A stretch of DNA of 64,000 nt. Origin: Streptomyces sp. NBC_01717 (GTDB taxonomy: Bacteria; Actinomycetota; Actinomycetes; Streptomycetales; Streptomycetaceae). The stretch lies in NCBI RefSeq assembly GCF_036248255.1, contig NZ_CP109178.1:8747001-8811000 (forward strand), read 5' to 3'. A program made the position numbers and the translations under genes. Shown one piece after another: positions 26,105 to 35,126 of this stretch; position 1 is the stretch's first letter, and each line of letters begins with the position of its first letter. The notes below the pieces were generated by a model. That model did no database searches. It had not been told where the DNA came from and saw only the letters and a list, made by a program, of their open reading frames with translations.

Positions 26105-28438
26105 CTAGCGCCCGTCCCGGGCGTCTGCGTGGTCCGCGTCTGTGTCTGCGTTTTCGGTTTCGTGTTCGTCCGGTAGGGCCAGCAGACTGCGTTCGCGCAG
26201 CCGCTGGCTGAGCACTGGGGGCGCGGCGGTCTCCTCCGGGGTTGCCGCTTCGCGCCTGCGTCGGCGCTCGCCGTCGACGGCGGCTTGGCCCTGCTCGGCG
26301 CGCTCGCGCCACTGCAGCGGCACCACATTGCTCGGCTCAATGTCGCTGACGTCATGGGGCGCGGGGACGCCGACCGGGGCGGGCACGGCGGTCGCCAGGG
26401 CAGGTTTAGGCCGGTCGGCTGCTGCCGCTGCCGCCTGGGCCTCCTCGCGGGAGTGCTCGGTGCGCTGCGCTTTTGTCAGCCGGGTCGGCCACTGGTCCAC
26501 CGGTACCCGGCCGCCGATCAGGTCCAGCAGCAAGGGCAGCAGTTCCGCGTCGGACTTCGGCGCCAGCCCCCGGCTGCGCAGGTCTCGCAGCACCTGCCGC
26601 ACCCGTGCGTCGCTGAAGGCCGGCACCCGTCCCTCCTCGGGCAGGCCGACCCAGCGCAACTGGTGCCAGTCGTGCGTCAGCGGGTCCTGGAAGTAGACGA
26701 AGCACGGATCACGGGGATCGCGGTGGATCACGTACTTGTTCTTCGAGACCCCGCCCCGCCCCGAGAGACCGAAGCGGTAGTCATCCAGGGCGGACCCGTC
26801 GTACCACAAATTCTTGATCTTCACGCCCCGCCTACCGTGGATCATCACCCGGTGCGAGGGCAGAAGCTGGTAGTACAGCTCAGCCGGCGGGATCTCCAGC
26901 GCGAAGCCGCTCTGCGCCATGGACGCGGCGAACAGGGAATTAGGGCTGTGGTCCCCGGACGGATCCCAACTGGGCGCGTAGGAGGCGAACTTGCGGTTCT
27001 GCCAGATCTTCACGATCCAGGACGCGATCAGGTGCTCCATCTCCGTGACGGTCAGGCACGCGTCCCCCTCGGGGTCCACCCCGCGGTCCGCGGTGTCGAC
27101 TCCCTGGTAGCCCGGCAGGATCCGGAACAGCAGCGACTGGATCGCCCCGAACGCACGCTCCACCGCGTGCTTGTCAGTCGGACGAAGAACCCGGCTGGGG
27201 CGGATGTTCGCCCCGATCACCCGCTGGACCTCGATCAGATAGTGGTTCTTGTACACCGAGCCGTGGTCGGTGGTGACGGTCTCCGGCGAGAAGAACGGCA
27301 GCCCGGCCACCTTGTGTCCGCTGAACTCGGCGACCATCGTGGCGGGTACGCCGGGATAGGCCCACTCCATCTCCTCGCCCCAGTCCGGGCGCATCGGCAG
27401 CGGCATCATCACGTCCCGCAGCACCATGGCGATGTCCACCGAGGTGTCGGAGACCAGGGTCAGCCGGAACGCGACGATCGAGTGCGTGTATACATCCAGG
27501 GCCAGACTCAGATGAACCGAGACCGGGTCGCCGAACATCTCCTCTCGCACCTTCACCGGCAGCACCGTCGTGTCCAGGGCCACCACCTGCCCTGGCCGCG
27601 ACGCCACCACATGCCGGCCCGTCGCATGCTGCTGCATCCGGGCCGCCGAGCGCGCGTAGCGGCTGCGGGAACCCGAGGAGCCGAACCACTCCAGCCACAA
27701 CTGCCGGAGCGTGTCGTAGGCGGGAACGGGCTCCTTCTCCCCGTACTCCTCGCGAACGTACTGCTTGATCAAGCGCTCGCGGTCCTTCGCCGTGAGCTTG
27801 GAGCGGTGCAGAGTCTCCTGCCGCACCACGAACAATGCCTCCCGCACAGCCGGAGTGACGCGCCGTCCAGTTGCCCCCCGCAGCCAGCGGTCGTCTGCAC
27901 AGCCCACCGGACCGAAACGATGGCGGTCGCGGTCCCAACGGACCAGGGTCCGGTAGCTGACCTTGTCCATGCCCTGCTCCACCGCCAGGCCGGGGTTCCG
28001 CGCCGTGGCCTGCCGTAACTCCCGGGCCTTGGCCTGGCGCCGCTGCGTCAGCGTCGTGACCGCCGGGTCGTACTGCGGCTTGGGCTCCTCCGGCAGTGCC
28101 ATCAGGTAGTCGCCGCTGCGATACCCGGTCTCGACCTCGCGCAGGTGTTCCATCCGAAGCATGACCAGCCGCTGCTTCTCCGGCGGGAGGTCGAACATCG
28201 CCTTCGGCTGCCGGCCGCGATTGGCCGCGGGTAGGTCTCTCCGAGTCTTGGTCGAGGGCCGGAAACTCGGGTGGTGCATCAGCTGGCGCACCGAGGTCTT
28301 CCAGGGCTCTCCTTCGGCCGGGACCAGGACGACCTTCCCTACCTGGGGCTCGAACGCCGACACCGTCCACACGGCGCCGTTCACGATGAACTCGCTTCCT
28401 GGGGAGAGGTCCCAGGCGATCGGTCCGGTCACCGTCAC
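26105..28438 (-). CDS. tnsB: TnsB-like DDE transposase with Mu-type C-terminal domain
   Basis: A 777-residue integrase-fold transposase. The catalytic triad is visible: Asp289 (VVALDTTVLPV), Asp391 (TVTTDHGSVYKN) and Glu427 (DKHAVERAFGAIQ). N-terminal residues 100-270 hold the helix-turn-helix DNA-binding domains, a beta-barrel follows the core (about 560-640), and the tail after 670 is charged and probably contacts the ATPase. It would join the 3' ends of the element to target DNA. The GTG at 28438 overlaps the tnsA stop (GTGA), matching the coupling of the other genes. Confidence 0.9.
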   Translation of the reverse strand: MTVTGPIAWDLSPGSEFIVNGAVWTVSAFEPQVGKVVLVPAEGEPWKTSVRQLMHHPSFRPSTKTRRDLPAANRGRQPKAMFDLPPEKQRLVMLRMEHLREVETGYRSGDYLMALPEEPKPQYDPAVTTLTQRRQAKARELRQATARNPGLAVEQGMDKVSYRTLVRWDRDRHRFGPVGCADDRWLRGATGRRVTPAVREALFVVRQETLHRSKLTAKDRERLIKQYVREEYGEKEPVPAYDTLRQLWLEWFGSSGSRSRYARSAARMQQHATGRHVVASRPGQVVALDTTVLPVKVREEMFGDPVSVHLSLALDVYTHSIVAFRLTLVSDTSVDIAMVLRDVMMPLPMRPDWGEEMEWAYPGVPATMVAEFSGHKVAGLPFFSPETVTTDHGSVYKNHYLIEVQRVIGANIRPSRVLRPTDKHAVERAFGAIQSLLFRILPGYQGVDTADRGVDPEGDACLTVTEMEHLIASWIVKIWQNRKFASYAPSWDPSGDHSPNSLFAASMAQSGFALEIPPAELYYQLLPSHRVMIHGRRGVKIKNLWYDGSALDDYRFGLSGRGGVSKNKYVIHRDPRDPCFVYFQDPLTHDWHQLRWVGLPEEGRVPAFSDARVRQVLRDLRSRGLAPKSDAELLPLLLDLIGGRVPVDQWPTRLTKAQRTEHSREEAQAAAAAADRPKPALATAVPAPVGVPAPHDVSDIEPSNVVPLQWRERAEQGQAAVDGERRRRREAATPEETAAPPVLSQRLRERSLLALPDEHETENADTDADHADARDGR

Positions 28439-29322
28439 CACCCCGTCCGCAGCCGGCGCCCTGCCTCGGGGGCTAGACGGACCGTGCTCGCGTCCGCCAA
28501 GGGGCCCGACATGTCCAATCCCAGCCGTCGGTGCCACAGCAGGTGGATCGCCTGGGCTCGGCCGACCGCCGGAACGCTGCACTGCTGCACCAGCGACCCG
28601 AACGGCATCGGCCCTTGGGCAGCCGCCGACAGCAGTTGCTGCTGCAGGCCCAGGCGGTCGGACAGCGGCCGCCTTCCAACGGAGAAGCTGTCGACCAGGC
28701 CCACCGCGTGCCGCCGCCAGCCCGACACCACGCTGTAGTTCCACCCGACGGTCAGCGCGACCTCCGCCGAGGCGGCGAACTTGACCTCGTCTTCGGGGGC
28801 GATGCGCTCGGCCGGGCGCACATCTACCAACCAGGGCGTCCCGCGTGTCAATAGCAGGAAGTCGGGAATGTGGTCGACGGCTCCGTCTGTGGTCAGGAAC
28901 CGCAGCCGGAAGGGCTGAGCCAGGGCTTCGATCAGCCGACCGGCGAAGTCGGCGGCCAGCAGCAGCAACTCCTCCTCGAAACTCTCGAACCCGTGGTGCC
29001 GATCGGTACTGACCAGGTATTCGAGCCCCGGTCGGTGCCACTGCCCGGTCCGCCAGGTGAAGCGGCGTACAGGCACAGTGCGCGCCATGTCCACCCCGTT
29101 CAGATCCCGGACCGGGCAGGTCACCAGCTCGCGCCCGAGCCGCCAGGACGTGGTCCAGCGGGAGCTCCACCCCGAGGGCATGGCCAACCGCTCGACGGCA
29201 TCGGGGCTGAGAGCGTACGGGCGCGCGAGATCATGCAGCGTCGACACATCCGACCAGCGCGTCGCAGGAAGCGTGACGTCGACCGGCACGCTCTCGTGCC
29301 GTACAGAGGCCAGCGAAAGCAC
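28435..29322 (-). CDS. tnsA: TnsA-like transposase endonuclease subunit
   Basis: A 295-residue protein of the actinobacterial TnsA-like family, expected to cut the 5' strands so the element moves by cut-and-paste. The nuclease core includes acidic residues in GFESFEEELLLLA (113-125), Asp154 in HIPDFLLL and Asp167-Val-Arg169 in WLVDVRP. The usual lysine of the PD-(D/E)xK site is an arginine here. The C-terminal region (about 230-295) is helical and could bind the ATPase. GTG start at 29322 follows GGTGGAG closely. Confidence 0.83.
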   Translation of the reverse strand: MLSLASVRHESVPVDVTLPATRWSDVSTLHDLARPYALSPDAVERLAMPSGWSSRWTTSWRLGRELVTCPVRDLNGVDMARTVPVRRFTWRTGQWHRPGLEYLVSTDRHHGFESFEEELLLLAADFAGRLIEALAQPFRLRFLTTDGAVDHIPDFLLLTRGTPWLVDVRPAERIAPEDEVKFAASAEVALTVGWNYSVVSGWRRHAVGLVDSFSVGRRPLSDRLGLQQQLLSAAAQGPMPFGSLVQQCSVPAVGRAQAIHLLWHRRLGLDMSGPLADASTVRLAPEAGRRLRTGW

Positions 29323-29701
29323 AGCTCCACCCTTTTATCCGAACCCAACTGAAGAGGTTTCCGGCGAGGAGCATGGTGGAGTCGCAGCCGAGCGGCAAAT
29401 CGCGTCAAATGCACCAGTGTTGAGCTTCTGCAGAGCGCCTGTAGTAGCAATACCGGGCCCCTGCTGTCCTGTTGTGGACTCGGATTGGATCCGCGTGGAC
29501 TTGGGAAGAGGTGCAGGCAGGGAAACTCCGCACCGAGGGTTCGCCCGATCGGATGAACGATGCCATCGATAGGGAGCCGAAGGAATCTGCGCGGTCCTAC
29601 AAGCGCAAGAACCTGTACCCAGGTGCCAAGAAGACTCCGCAGCCGGCCCGAGGTCGTGCTGATGCCATCTGGCAAAAGCCGAGGTGGTTGGGGCGCGTCA
29701 A

Positions 29702-30012
29702 TGTCAACTACCGTCAGCGGTCACACGGGTTGTGACCAGGCTTTTCAGTTGGCACAAAAGCAGGCTGGTCGGCACAGGGCGTTGCGCTCGTTCTGGTCGG
29801 CGCCGAGCTTGTCTCTGCGTACGCTTGGGGGCGCTGAACTGCCCCTTTGGCCGGCCGGTCACGGCTCGGACGCTTCGTGAATGCTCGTCCTGGGGACGAC
29901 GGCGGGCACTGAGGCGTACGGCGGCAGGTTGTGGTCGCAGGCCACCCCCCGGCAGTGTCAACGAGAAAGCCCGGAAACAGGCTGTGACGAGGGTTTGTAG
30001 TTGGTGCGAAAG
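29702..30012 (+). repeat. Two ~58-bp imperfect direct repeats, candidate transposase-binding sites
   Basis: Copy A is 29702-29760 and copy B 29956-30012. Both begin TGTCAAC and about 28 bases later continue with TGTGACSAGG, then AGTTGGYRCRAAAG; the last 34 bases (29727-29760 and 29979-30012) match at 25 positions. They lie in the otherwise gene-free 29323-30059 region upstream of tnsA, where Tn7-type elements carry TnsB-binding repeats. The element end itself is not identified. Confidence 0.5.
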
Positions 30013-30059
30013 CTGCGGCGGGCGCGGTACCGGTGACGTCGGCCGGATACAGGGAAAGG

Positions 30060-30380
30060 TCACGGCCTTTCGACGCGGGTGAGGATGATCGCATAGCGGC
30101 ACTCGGCATCGCTGGTGTTGGCGAAGACGTGCGGGACGGGTTCGTCGACGTCGATCGAGTCGCCCGGGTTGAGTTCGTGCACTGCATCGCCTTCGTGGAA
30201 GGTCAGCCGGCCGTCGAGTACCCAGACGGCCTCCCGTTGGAAGGCCAGGGATGCTGCCGGATACGGCACGCGGCCCGGTGATCTGGCGACGACGATATCC
30301 GGTGGCAGGATCGTGCCATTCCGTGGCGTCGGCCATCCGGTGTCCGAGTAGATTCCCGGCGGCATACGGCCGCGGCGCAT
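30060..30380 (-). CDS. Small cupin-domain protein, possibly a truncated regulator
   Basis: About 106 residues with a cupin beta-barrel: AVWVLDGRLTFHEGDAVHEL, then NPGDSIDVDEPVPHVFANTS. This layout resembles the C-terminal sensor half of XRE-cupin transcriptional regulators, but no helix-turn-helix precedes it, and the next gene starts 78 bases away on the other strand. It is either a stand-alone cupin or the remnant of a regulator whose 5' part was lost near the transposon. Start uncertain: ATG 30380 or 30365. Confidence 0.55.
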   Translation of the reverse strand: MRRGRMPPGIYSDTGWPTPRNGTILPPDIVVARSPGRVPYPAASLAFQREAVWVLDGRLTFHEGDAVHELNPGDSIDVDEPVPHVFANTSDAECRYAIILTRVERP

Positions 30381-30457
30381 TACCGGCCGCGTCCTGGTAT
30401 CGCTGACTCGTCGGGACTGCGATCTCTGACAACCCGATTCCACCTGTTGGAGGACCT

Positions 30458-31421
30458 ATGGAACTCGGTCTGGCACTGCCCACCGCCGGGCCGCAGACCT
30501 CGCCGGAGACGATCGTCAAGGTCGCCAAGGAGGCCGAACGGCTCGGCTACGCCGCCTTGTGGACGTTCGAACGCCTGCTCCGCCCGATTGACAAGGTCGT
30601 GCTGTGGACGGGGCGTGAACCCGAGATGGTGCCGGAGTTCTACGGCTCGACATACGAGCCGCTGGAGACGCTGAGCCATATCGCCGCCGTGACCGAGCGG
30701 ATCAAGCTTGGCACCGCGGTCCTGGTGGCGCCGCTGCACGTACCCGTGATGCTCGCCCGCCGGCTCGCCACCCTGGACCGGGTCAGCGGCGGTCGGGTCA
30801 TTGCCGGCCTGGGACAGGGGTGGCAGCACAACGAGTTCGAGACGGCGAACGTGTCGATCGGCCGCAAGGGCGCCCGCACGGAGGAATTCATCGCGGCGAT
30901 GCGGGCCGCGTGGGGCCCGGACCCGGTCCGGCACGAAGGCGAGTTCTACCGGATCGCGCCGTCGCAGGTGAACCCCAAGCCGTTCCGGGCCCGCATTCCG
31001 GTGCTGCTGGCCGCGAATGCGCCGGCCGCCGTCAAGCGCGCACGGACGGATCGCGGACGGCCTGATCCCGATCGCCTCTTCGGCGCAGGAACTGCGCGAC
31101 ATCGTGTCCACGCTCCATGACGCCGCCCGGGAGACGGGCCGCGACCCCGGGGACCTCATGGTGGTCAACCAGGTGCCCTGGCCGACCCCGGTCACCCGTG
31201 AGCCGATCGGGGAAGGCCGGCCCTTCCTCGGCGGATCGCCCCGGCAGATCGCCGAGGACCTCATGGCCGCCCGCGAGAGTGGTGTGACCCAGGTGTACCT
31301 CGCCGGCGGCCAGGGCCTCGGGCTCGACGTGGGCCTACAGGCCGCCGACGTGGACCAATGGCTCGGGCTGCTCGGTGAGGTGATCGAGGCGGCCGACCGC
31401 CTCGGCGTCCTCGCGCCGTGA
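30458..31421 (+). pseudogene. Luciferase-like (LLM class, probably F420-dependent) oxidoreductase, frameshifted
   Basis: The N-terminal 195 codons (from ATG 30458; MELGLALPTAGPQTSPETIV) and the C-terminal part (ending at 31421; IADGLIPIASSAQELRDIV onward) match one luciferase-family TIM barrel but lie in different frames. The break is at about 31040-31055, where AAVKRA should continue directly into RIADG; the second frame is shifted by +1, equal to one extra base. The intact product would have about 320 residues and act on a coenzyme F420 or flavin substrate. It could be a real loss of function or an assembly error; both halves are otherwise well preserved. Confidence 0.85.
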
Positions 31422-31777
31422 GGATCGGCATGCAGCGGGCGCCGACGCCCACCGGACCGACTTCCGGTCTCAGCGCCTCAAAGCCCCCTCAGCGCGCGAG
31501 CGGGCAGCGACGGCTGCTGTCATCGGGGGCTGTCACGTTGCTCAAGAAGGGACTTCCGACTCCCAGGCGCCAATTCTCAGCTGCTCGCTTTCTCGCTCTC
31601 CGGCCACAGCGTCGGCCGCATGCGTGAGGTCGCCGGCCGACGTGCCGTAGTCGAAGGTCTGGTGGCGGCAGGAGCCTGGGGAGGCAATCAAGCCTCCTGT
31701 TCGATATCGGCATGACCCCTCGGCGCTCGGCGGCCGGCGCGAGGGCATGAGACCGCGCCGGTTCGAACGCATCGAAG
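31422..31777. other. Gap without recognisable gene
   Basis: Between the frameshifted luciferase-like gene and the convergent TDT transporter. Frames are short and show no family resemblance; no strong terminator hairpin was identified. Confidence 0.4.
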
Positions 31778-32743
31778 TCATGGGCGCACAGCGGGCGGCT
31801 TGGGAAGAAGCTGGCGGCGGCCCAGAGCAATCAGCGTGCGCAAGGCGATTGCGCCGATGAGCGCGGTGACCGCAGCAAGCACGAGGTAGGTGTAGGCGAG
31901 GTGACCCGCGGGGCGGCCGGTCTCGATCCAGTGCAGTGCCACGGTGCAGACCGCGGCCCAGGAGAACGTGAACGCCCACGTGCTGGGTGTGAACTTGAGG
32001 GGGAGGAACAGCGGCAGCAGGCGCAGTTGCGCCAGAACCATCAGCAGTCCGTACCCGGCCAGTCCGGCGGCGAAGATGTCGAGGCCGCCGTTGATAGCGA
32101 AATAGGCCAGTGATGCCACTGCGGCCGGTGCCACCTCAATGGCGAGCGTCGGCAGGAGCGGCGCCGGCAGGGACGGACGAAACAGCAACCGGGTCAGGAT
32201 CATCGAGCCAAGAATGAGCCAGCAAATCAGCCCGAGTCCGAACATGACTTCAGCCAATCGCTGTTGTCCGACATCGGCCGCCGAAGCAGCAGCGATCAGG
32301 CCGCCTGCGACAGTGGGCAGAAAGTACCCCGGGTGCAAATGGTCCAGTTCAAGCGGGCCGTAGACCCACTGTCCAGTGAACCATCCGCCGAGCAGCACGG
32401 TCAGCACGAGGAAGACGTCGACCACGATCTTCCCTGCGTTCGCGGCATGCGGAGCGAGGCCCTGGGCGGCCAGGATCATGGGGGTGATCAGGGCAAGCGA
32501 GGCAAATGGCCCGGCAACAGCGTCCGTCAGGTCGGCTTTCAGCCGCCCGGCGCCGGCTCCCACGTACCGCAGATAGCCGACAACGGTAGCCAGCCACACC
32601 AGTGCTGCGATGACCAGCAGGACAACTCCCACCGTGTCGGGCGCATGGCCCTGCTGGGCGGCGGTCAACCACGTCTCGGCCAGACCGGCCAGGCCGAAGG
32701 ACATGCCGAAGAAGTTGAGCGGGATTCGAGGGGCTAGCATCAT
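31778..32743 (-). CDS. TDT/SLAC1-family anion or dicarboxylate transporter
   Basis: A 321-residue membrane protein with about ten hydrophobic helices of the tellurite-resistance/dicarboxylate (TehA-SLAC1) fold. Signatures include PLNFFGMSFGLAGLAETW at the N-terminus and ALITPMILAAQGLAPHA in the middle. The substrate (malate, sulfite, nitrate-like anions or tellurite-linked) cannot be read from sequence. Two adjacent ATGs (32743, 32740) follow GGAG; the frame remains open further upstream without similarity. Confidence 0.87.
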   Translation of the reverse strand: MMLAPRIPLNFFGMSFGLAGLAETWLTAAQQGHAPDTVGVVLLVIAALVWLATVVGYLRYVGAGAGRLKADLTDAVAGPFASLALITPMILAAQGLAPHAANAGKIVVDVFLVLTVLLGGWFTGQWVYGPLELDHLHPGYFLPTVAGGLIAAASAADVGQQRLAEVMFGLGLICWLILGSMILTRLLFRPSLPAPLLPTLAIEVAPAAVASLAYFAINGGLDIFAAGLAGYGLLMVLAQLRLLPLFLPLKFTPSTWAFTFSWAAVCTVALHWIETGRPAGHLAYTYLVLAAVTALIGAIALRTLIALGRRQLLPKPPAVRP

Positions 32744-33011
32744 CGACTCCTTCGGTGCCGACTGCGGCACCCGTTTCCACCAAGACCGCCCCACACGCCC
32801 ACTCCACACTGCAGCAGCGCAAAGTACCGAACCGGAGCACGTACATTGGAGGCGGTGGTGCGACGAACTGGCGGGCGTGACACGCCGCGCCTGACTCTTC
32901 TTCGAGGGTTTTCGATCTTCGTCGCACCTCCGCCGCCGACCTGACCACGGTCCAGGCCGAGTGCCCGCGACCGACCACTGCCGCGGGTGCGAATATACGT
33001 AGCCGCGCAGC

Positions 33012-33025
33012 GCGATGCGCATCGC
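33012..33025. promoter_or_regulatory. Perfect 14-bp palindrome in a divergent promoter region
   Basis: GCGATGC/GCATCGC lies between the TDT transporter (start 32743) and the HD-domain gene (start 33216). The 470-base gap has no gene. A dimeric regulator may bind here; the nearby GlxA-type regulator is one candidate, without direct evidence. Confidence 0.3.
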
Positions 33026-33215
33026 TCCGCAGAGCTGTCCGTGCCCGCCCACGACGCCATGGCCGGATCCACCGGATGAGCCCGCCTGACGGCCTTCTTG
33101 CTGGATGTCTGTATCTGTGGGCTGTATGGCCTCGTGGCCATGGCGGAGTCGTGGCTTGGTTCGGAGACTGGAGGTGCGCCGGAAGTGCCGGCGGACGAAG
33201 AAGCAGGTGGTAGCG

Positions 33216-33860
33216 GTGGCGAACGACTTTTCCGCGGCTGGAGTGCAGGTCCCGGATTCAAAACTGGCGGGTGAGGCGACTCAGCTCGTCCGGGACACTA
33301 CGAATGATCTCATCTACGATCACTCGCGGCGGGTGTACTTCTTCGGCAGCCTTCAAGGCCGCAACCGGGATCTCAGCTTTGACCCGGAGCTGCTCTATGT
33401 CGCGGCGATGTTCCATGACCTTGGGTTGGGCGAGCCGTTCCACGACAGTGGGCGCCGGTTCGAGGTGGACGGGGCCGACGAGGCCCGACGCTTCCTGCAG
33501 GCAAGGAGCGTGCCCGAGGACAGCATTCGCCGTGTGTGGACCGCTATCGCCCTGCACACCACTCCGGGCGTCCCGGAGTTCATGGAGCCGGAAGTAGCTC
33601 TGGTGACGGCGGGCGTGGAGACCGACGTGCTGGGCATCGGTTATGACGAGATTTCAGAGGCGGAGCGTTCCGCAGTGGTGGCTCTGCATCCCCGCCCCGA
33701 CTTCAAGCGCCGCATTCTGGACGCCTTCACCGAGGGCGTGCGGCCCAAGCCGGAAACCACCTTCGGTAACGTCAAGGCCGATGTCCTCGCCCACTATGTG
33801 CCTGGCTTCGAGCGTGGTGACTTCGTCCGCACCATCCTGGACTCCCCGTGGCCCGAGTAA
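33216..33860 (+). CDS. HD-domain hydrolase (cyanamide-hydratase-like)
   Basis: A 214-residue metal-dependent HD-fold protein. YDHSRRVYFFGSLQGRNRDL supplies the first histidine, LLYVAAMFHDLGLGEPFHD the HD pair (about residues 70-80), and IALHTTPGVPEFMEPEVALV the later histidine. The spacing matches small HD proteins related to cyanamide hydratase; the natural substrate is unknown. GTG 33216 is preceded by AGGTGG. Its end overlaps the GlxA-type regulator by 13 bases, so the two are probably co-expressed. Confidence 0.82.
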   Translation: MANDFSAAGVQVPDSKLAGEATQLVRDTTNDLIYDHSRRVYFFGSLQGRNRDLSFDPELLYVAAMFHDLGLGEPFHDSGRRFEVDGADEARRFLQARSVPEDSIRRVWTAIALHTTPGVPEFMEPEVALVTAGVETDVLGIGYDEISEAERSAVVALHPRPDFKRRILDAFTEGVRPKPETTFGNVKADVLAHYVPGFERGDFVRTILDSPWPE

Positions 33861-34837
33861 GCGCAGGTCCACCGGATCGAGTGGTGGCCATCACCGCATT
33901 CGAGGGCGTGCAGTTGTTGGATGTGACCGGCCCCGCCGAGGTGTTCGGGACAGCCAACCTGTTCGGTGCCCGCTATGACGTCCGGGCAGTCTCTCCGAGC
34001 GGCGCAGACGTGCGTACCTCCTCAGGGGTACGGATCGGCGTGGACAGCGCCGCGAGGAGTCTGCCGGCGCGGCTGAGTACCGTCGTCGTGGCCGGCCGAC
34101 GCGACTGGCGGCGAGCGGTCGCCGACGTCGATATCGTGGAATGCGTCACCGAGTTGGTTCACCGCTCCGACCGTGTCACCTCGGTGTGCGCTGGAGCCTT
34201 CCTGCTCGCGCACGTCGGCGTGCTGGACGGGAGACGAGCGGCCACACACTGGCGGCTGGCCGACGAACTGGCGGCAGCCTATCCGCTGGTCAGCGTGGAA
34301 ACGGATCCGCTCTTCGTCAGGGACGGGCACGTCACCACCTCCGCCGGCATCACCGCAGGCATCGACCTGGCGCTCTCCTTGGTCGAGGACGACCACGGCC
34401 CCGACCTGGCACGCGAAGTAGCACGCGAACTCGTCGTATTCATGGCCCGTCCGGCGGGGCAGTCTCAGTTCAGCGTCCGCCTGACTCCGCGTGAGGCCAG
34501 GCATCCCCGGCTGCGACGGGCCATGGACACTGTCGTGGCCGACCCAGCAGCCCCGCACAGCCTGGACACACTCGCCCGGGACGTCGGCGTCAGCCCCCGC
34601 CACCTGACTCGCCTGTTTCGCGGCGAAACCGGAATGTCGCCAGGTCAGTACCTCGAATCGGCGAGGCTGGAGAGCGCTCGAGCCCTGCTTGAGGCTGGTG
34701 ACGAACCCGTCGAAGCCGTAGCGAGCCAGTCCGGTTTCGGTTCTGCGGAGACCATGCGCCGCGCTTTCCACCACACGCTAGGAGTCGCACCCACCACCTA
34801 CCGGGCGCGTTTCCGTTCCACCAAATCCGCTCGCTGA
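33848..34837 (+). CDS. GlxA-type transcriptional regulator (DJ-1/PfpI domain plus AraC helix-turn-helix)
   Basis: A 329-residue regulator. Residues 10-185 form a DJ-1/PfpI amidotransferase-like sensor domain (FEGVQLLDVTGPAEVFGTA; nucleophile-elbow cysteine in TSVCAGAFLLAHVG). Residues 225-325 are an AraC-type double helix-turn-helix (LDTLARDVGVSPRHLTRLFR; SGFGSAETMRRAFHHTLGVA). GTG start at 33848 lies inside the HD gene end. Such regulators sense small metabolites and commonly control adjacent catabolic genes. Confidence 0.9.
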   Translation: MARVSAGPPDRVVAITAFEGVQLLDVTGPAEVFGTANLFGARYDVRAVSPSGADVRTSSGVRIGVDSAARSLPARLSTVVVAGRRDWRRAVADVDIVECVTELVHRSDRVTSVCAGAFLLAHVGVLDGRRAATHWRLADELAAAYPLVSVETDPLFVRDGHVTTSAGITAGIDLALSLVEDDHGPDLAREVARELVVFMARPAGQSQFSVRLTPREARHPRLRRAMDTVVADPAAPHSLDTLARDVGVSPRHLTRLFRGETGMSPGQYLESARLESARALLEAGDEPVEAVASQSGFGSAETMRRAFHHTLGVAPTTYRARFRSTKSAR

Positions 34838-35126
34838 AGGCGCTGGTGGATTCCTTACGTGCAGAACGCATCGCGCTCCGGCCGCACATAGCTCTCATAC
34901 GGAGACCGTCAGGAACAACGAGATTGTCGCGTTCTTCCTTTCGGGATGGTTGTCCAGTCGCAACAGGGCGAACGGTGTCTGATGCGGCACTCGTCGGCCC
35001 GGATGGGAGCTTTGGGTGGCTCGCAAGTGAAGGTCGTGGCCGGGCCGTATCTGAAGGATGCGCGGGTGGGGCGCGGACATGGGGATTCTCCCGGATCGGA
35101 GAGTGTGCTGGTCAGCGGCCAAACCG

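Larger units (their letters stand above)
21071..29322 (-). mobile_element. Tn7-like transposition module (TnsA, TnsB, TniB/TnsC, two TniQ)
   Basis: Five minus-strand genes in the order tnsA-tnsB-tniB-tniQ-tniQ, with 4-base overlaps at three junctions and 8 bases between tnsB and tniB. The set contains a heteromeric transposase (endonuclease plus DDE integrase), an AAA+ regulator and two target-selection proteins. No Cas genes or CRISPR repeats are nearby. The ends are not resolved: no clear pair of inverted TGT...ACA termini was found, and cargo genes cannot be assigned. Candidate TnsB-type repeats lie at 29702-30012. Confidence 0.85.

Noticed and set aside
21071..29322. CRISPR-associated transposon (CAST)
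   Set aside because: No Cas12k or Cascade genes and no regularly spaced repeats are present near the module or elsewhere in the window.
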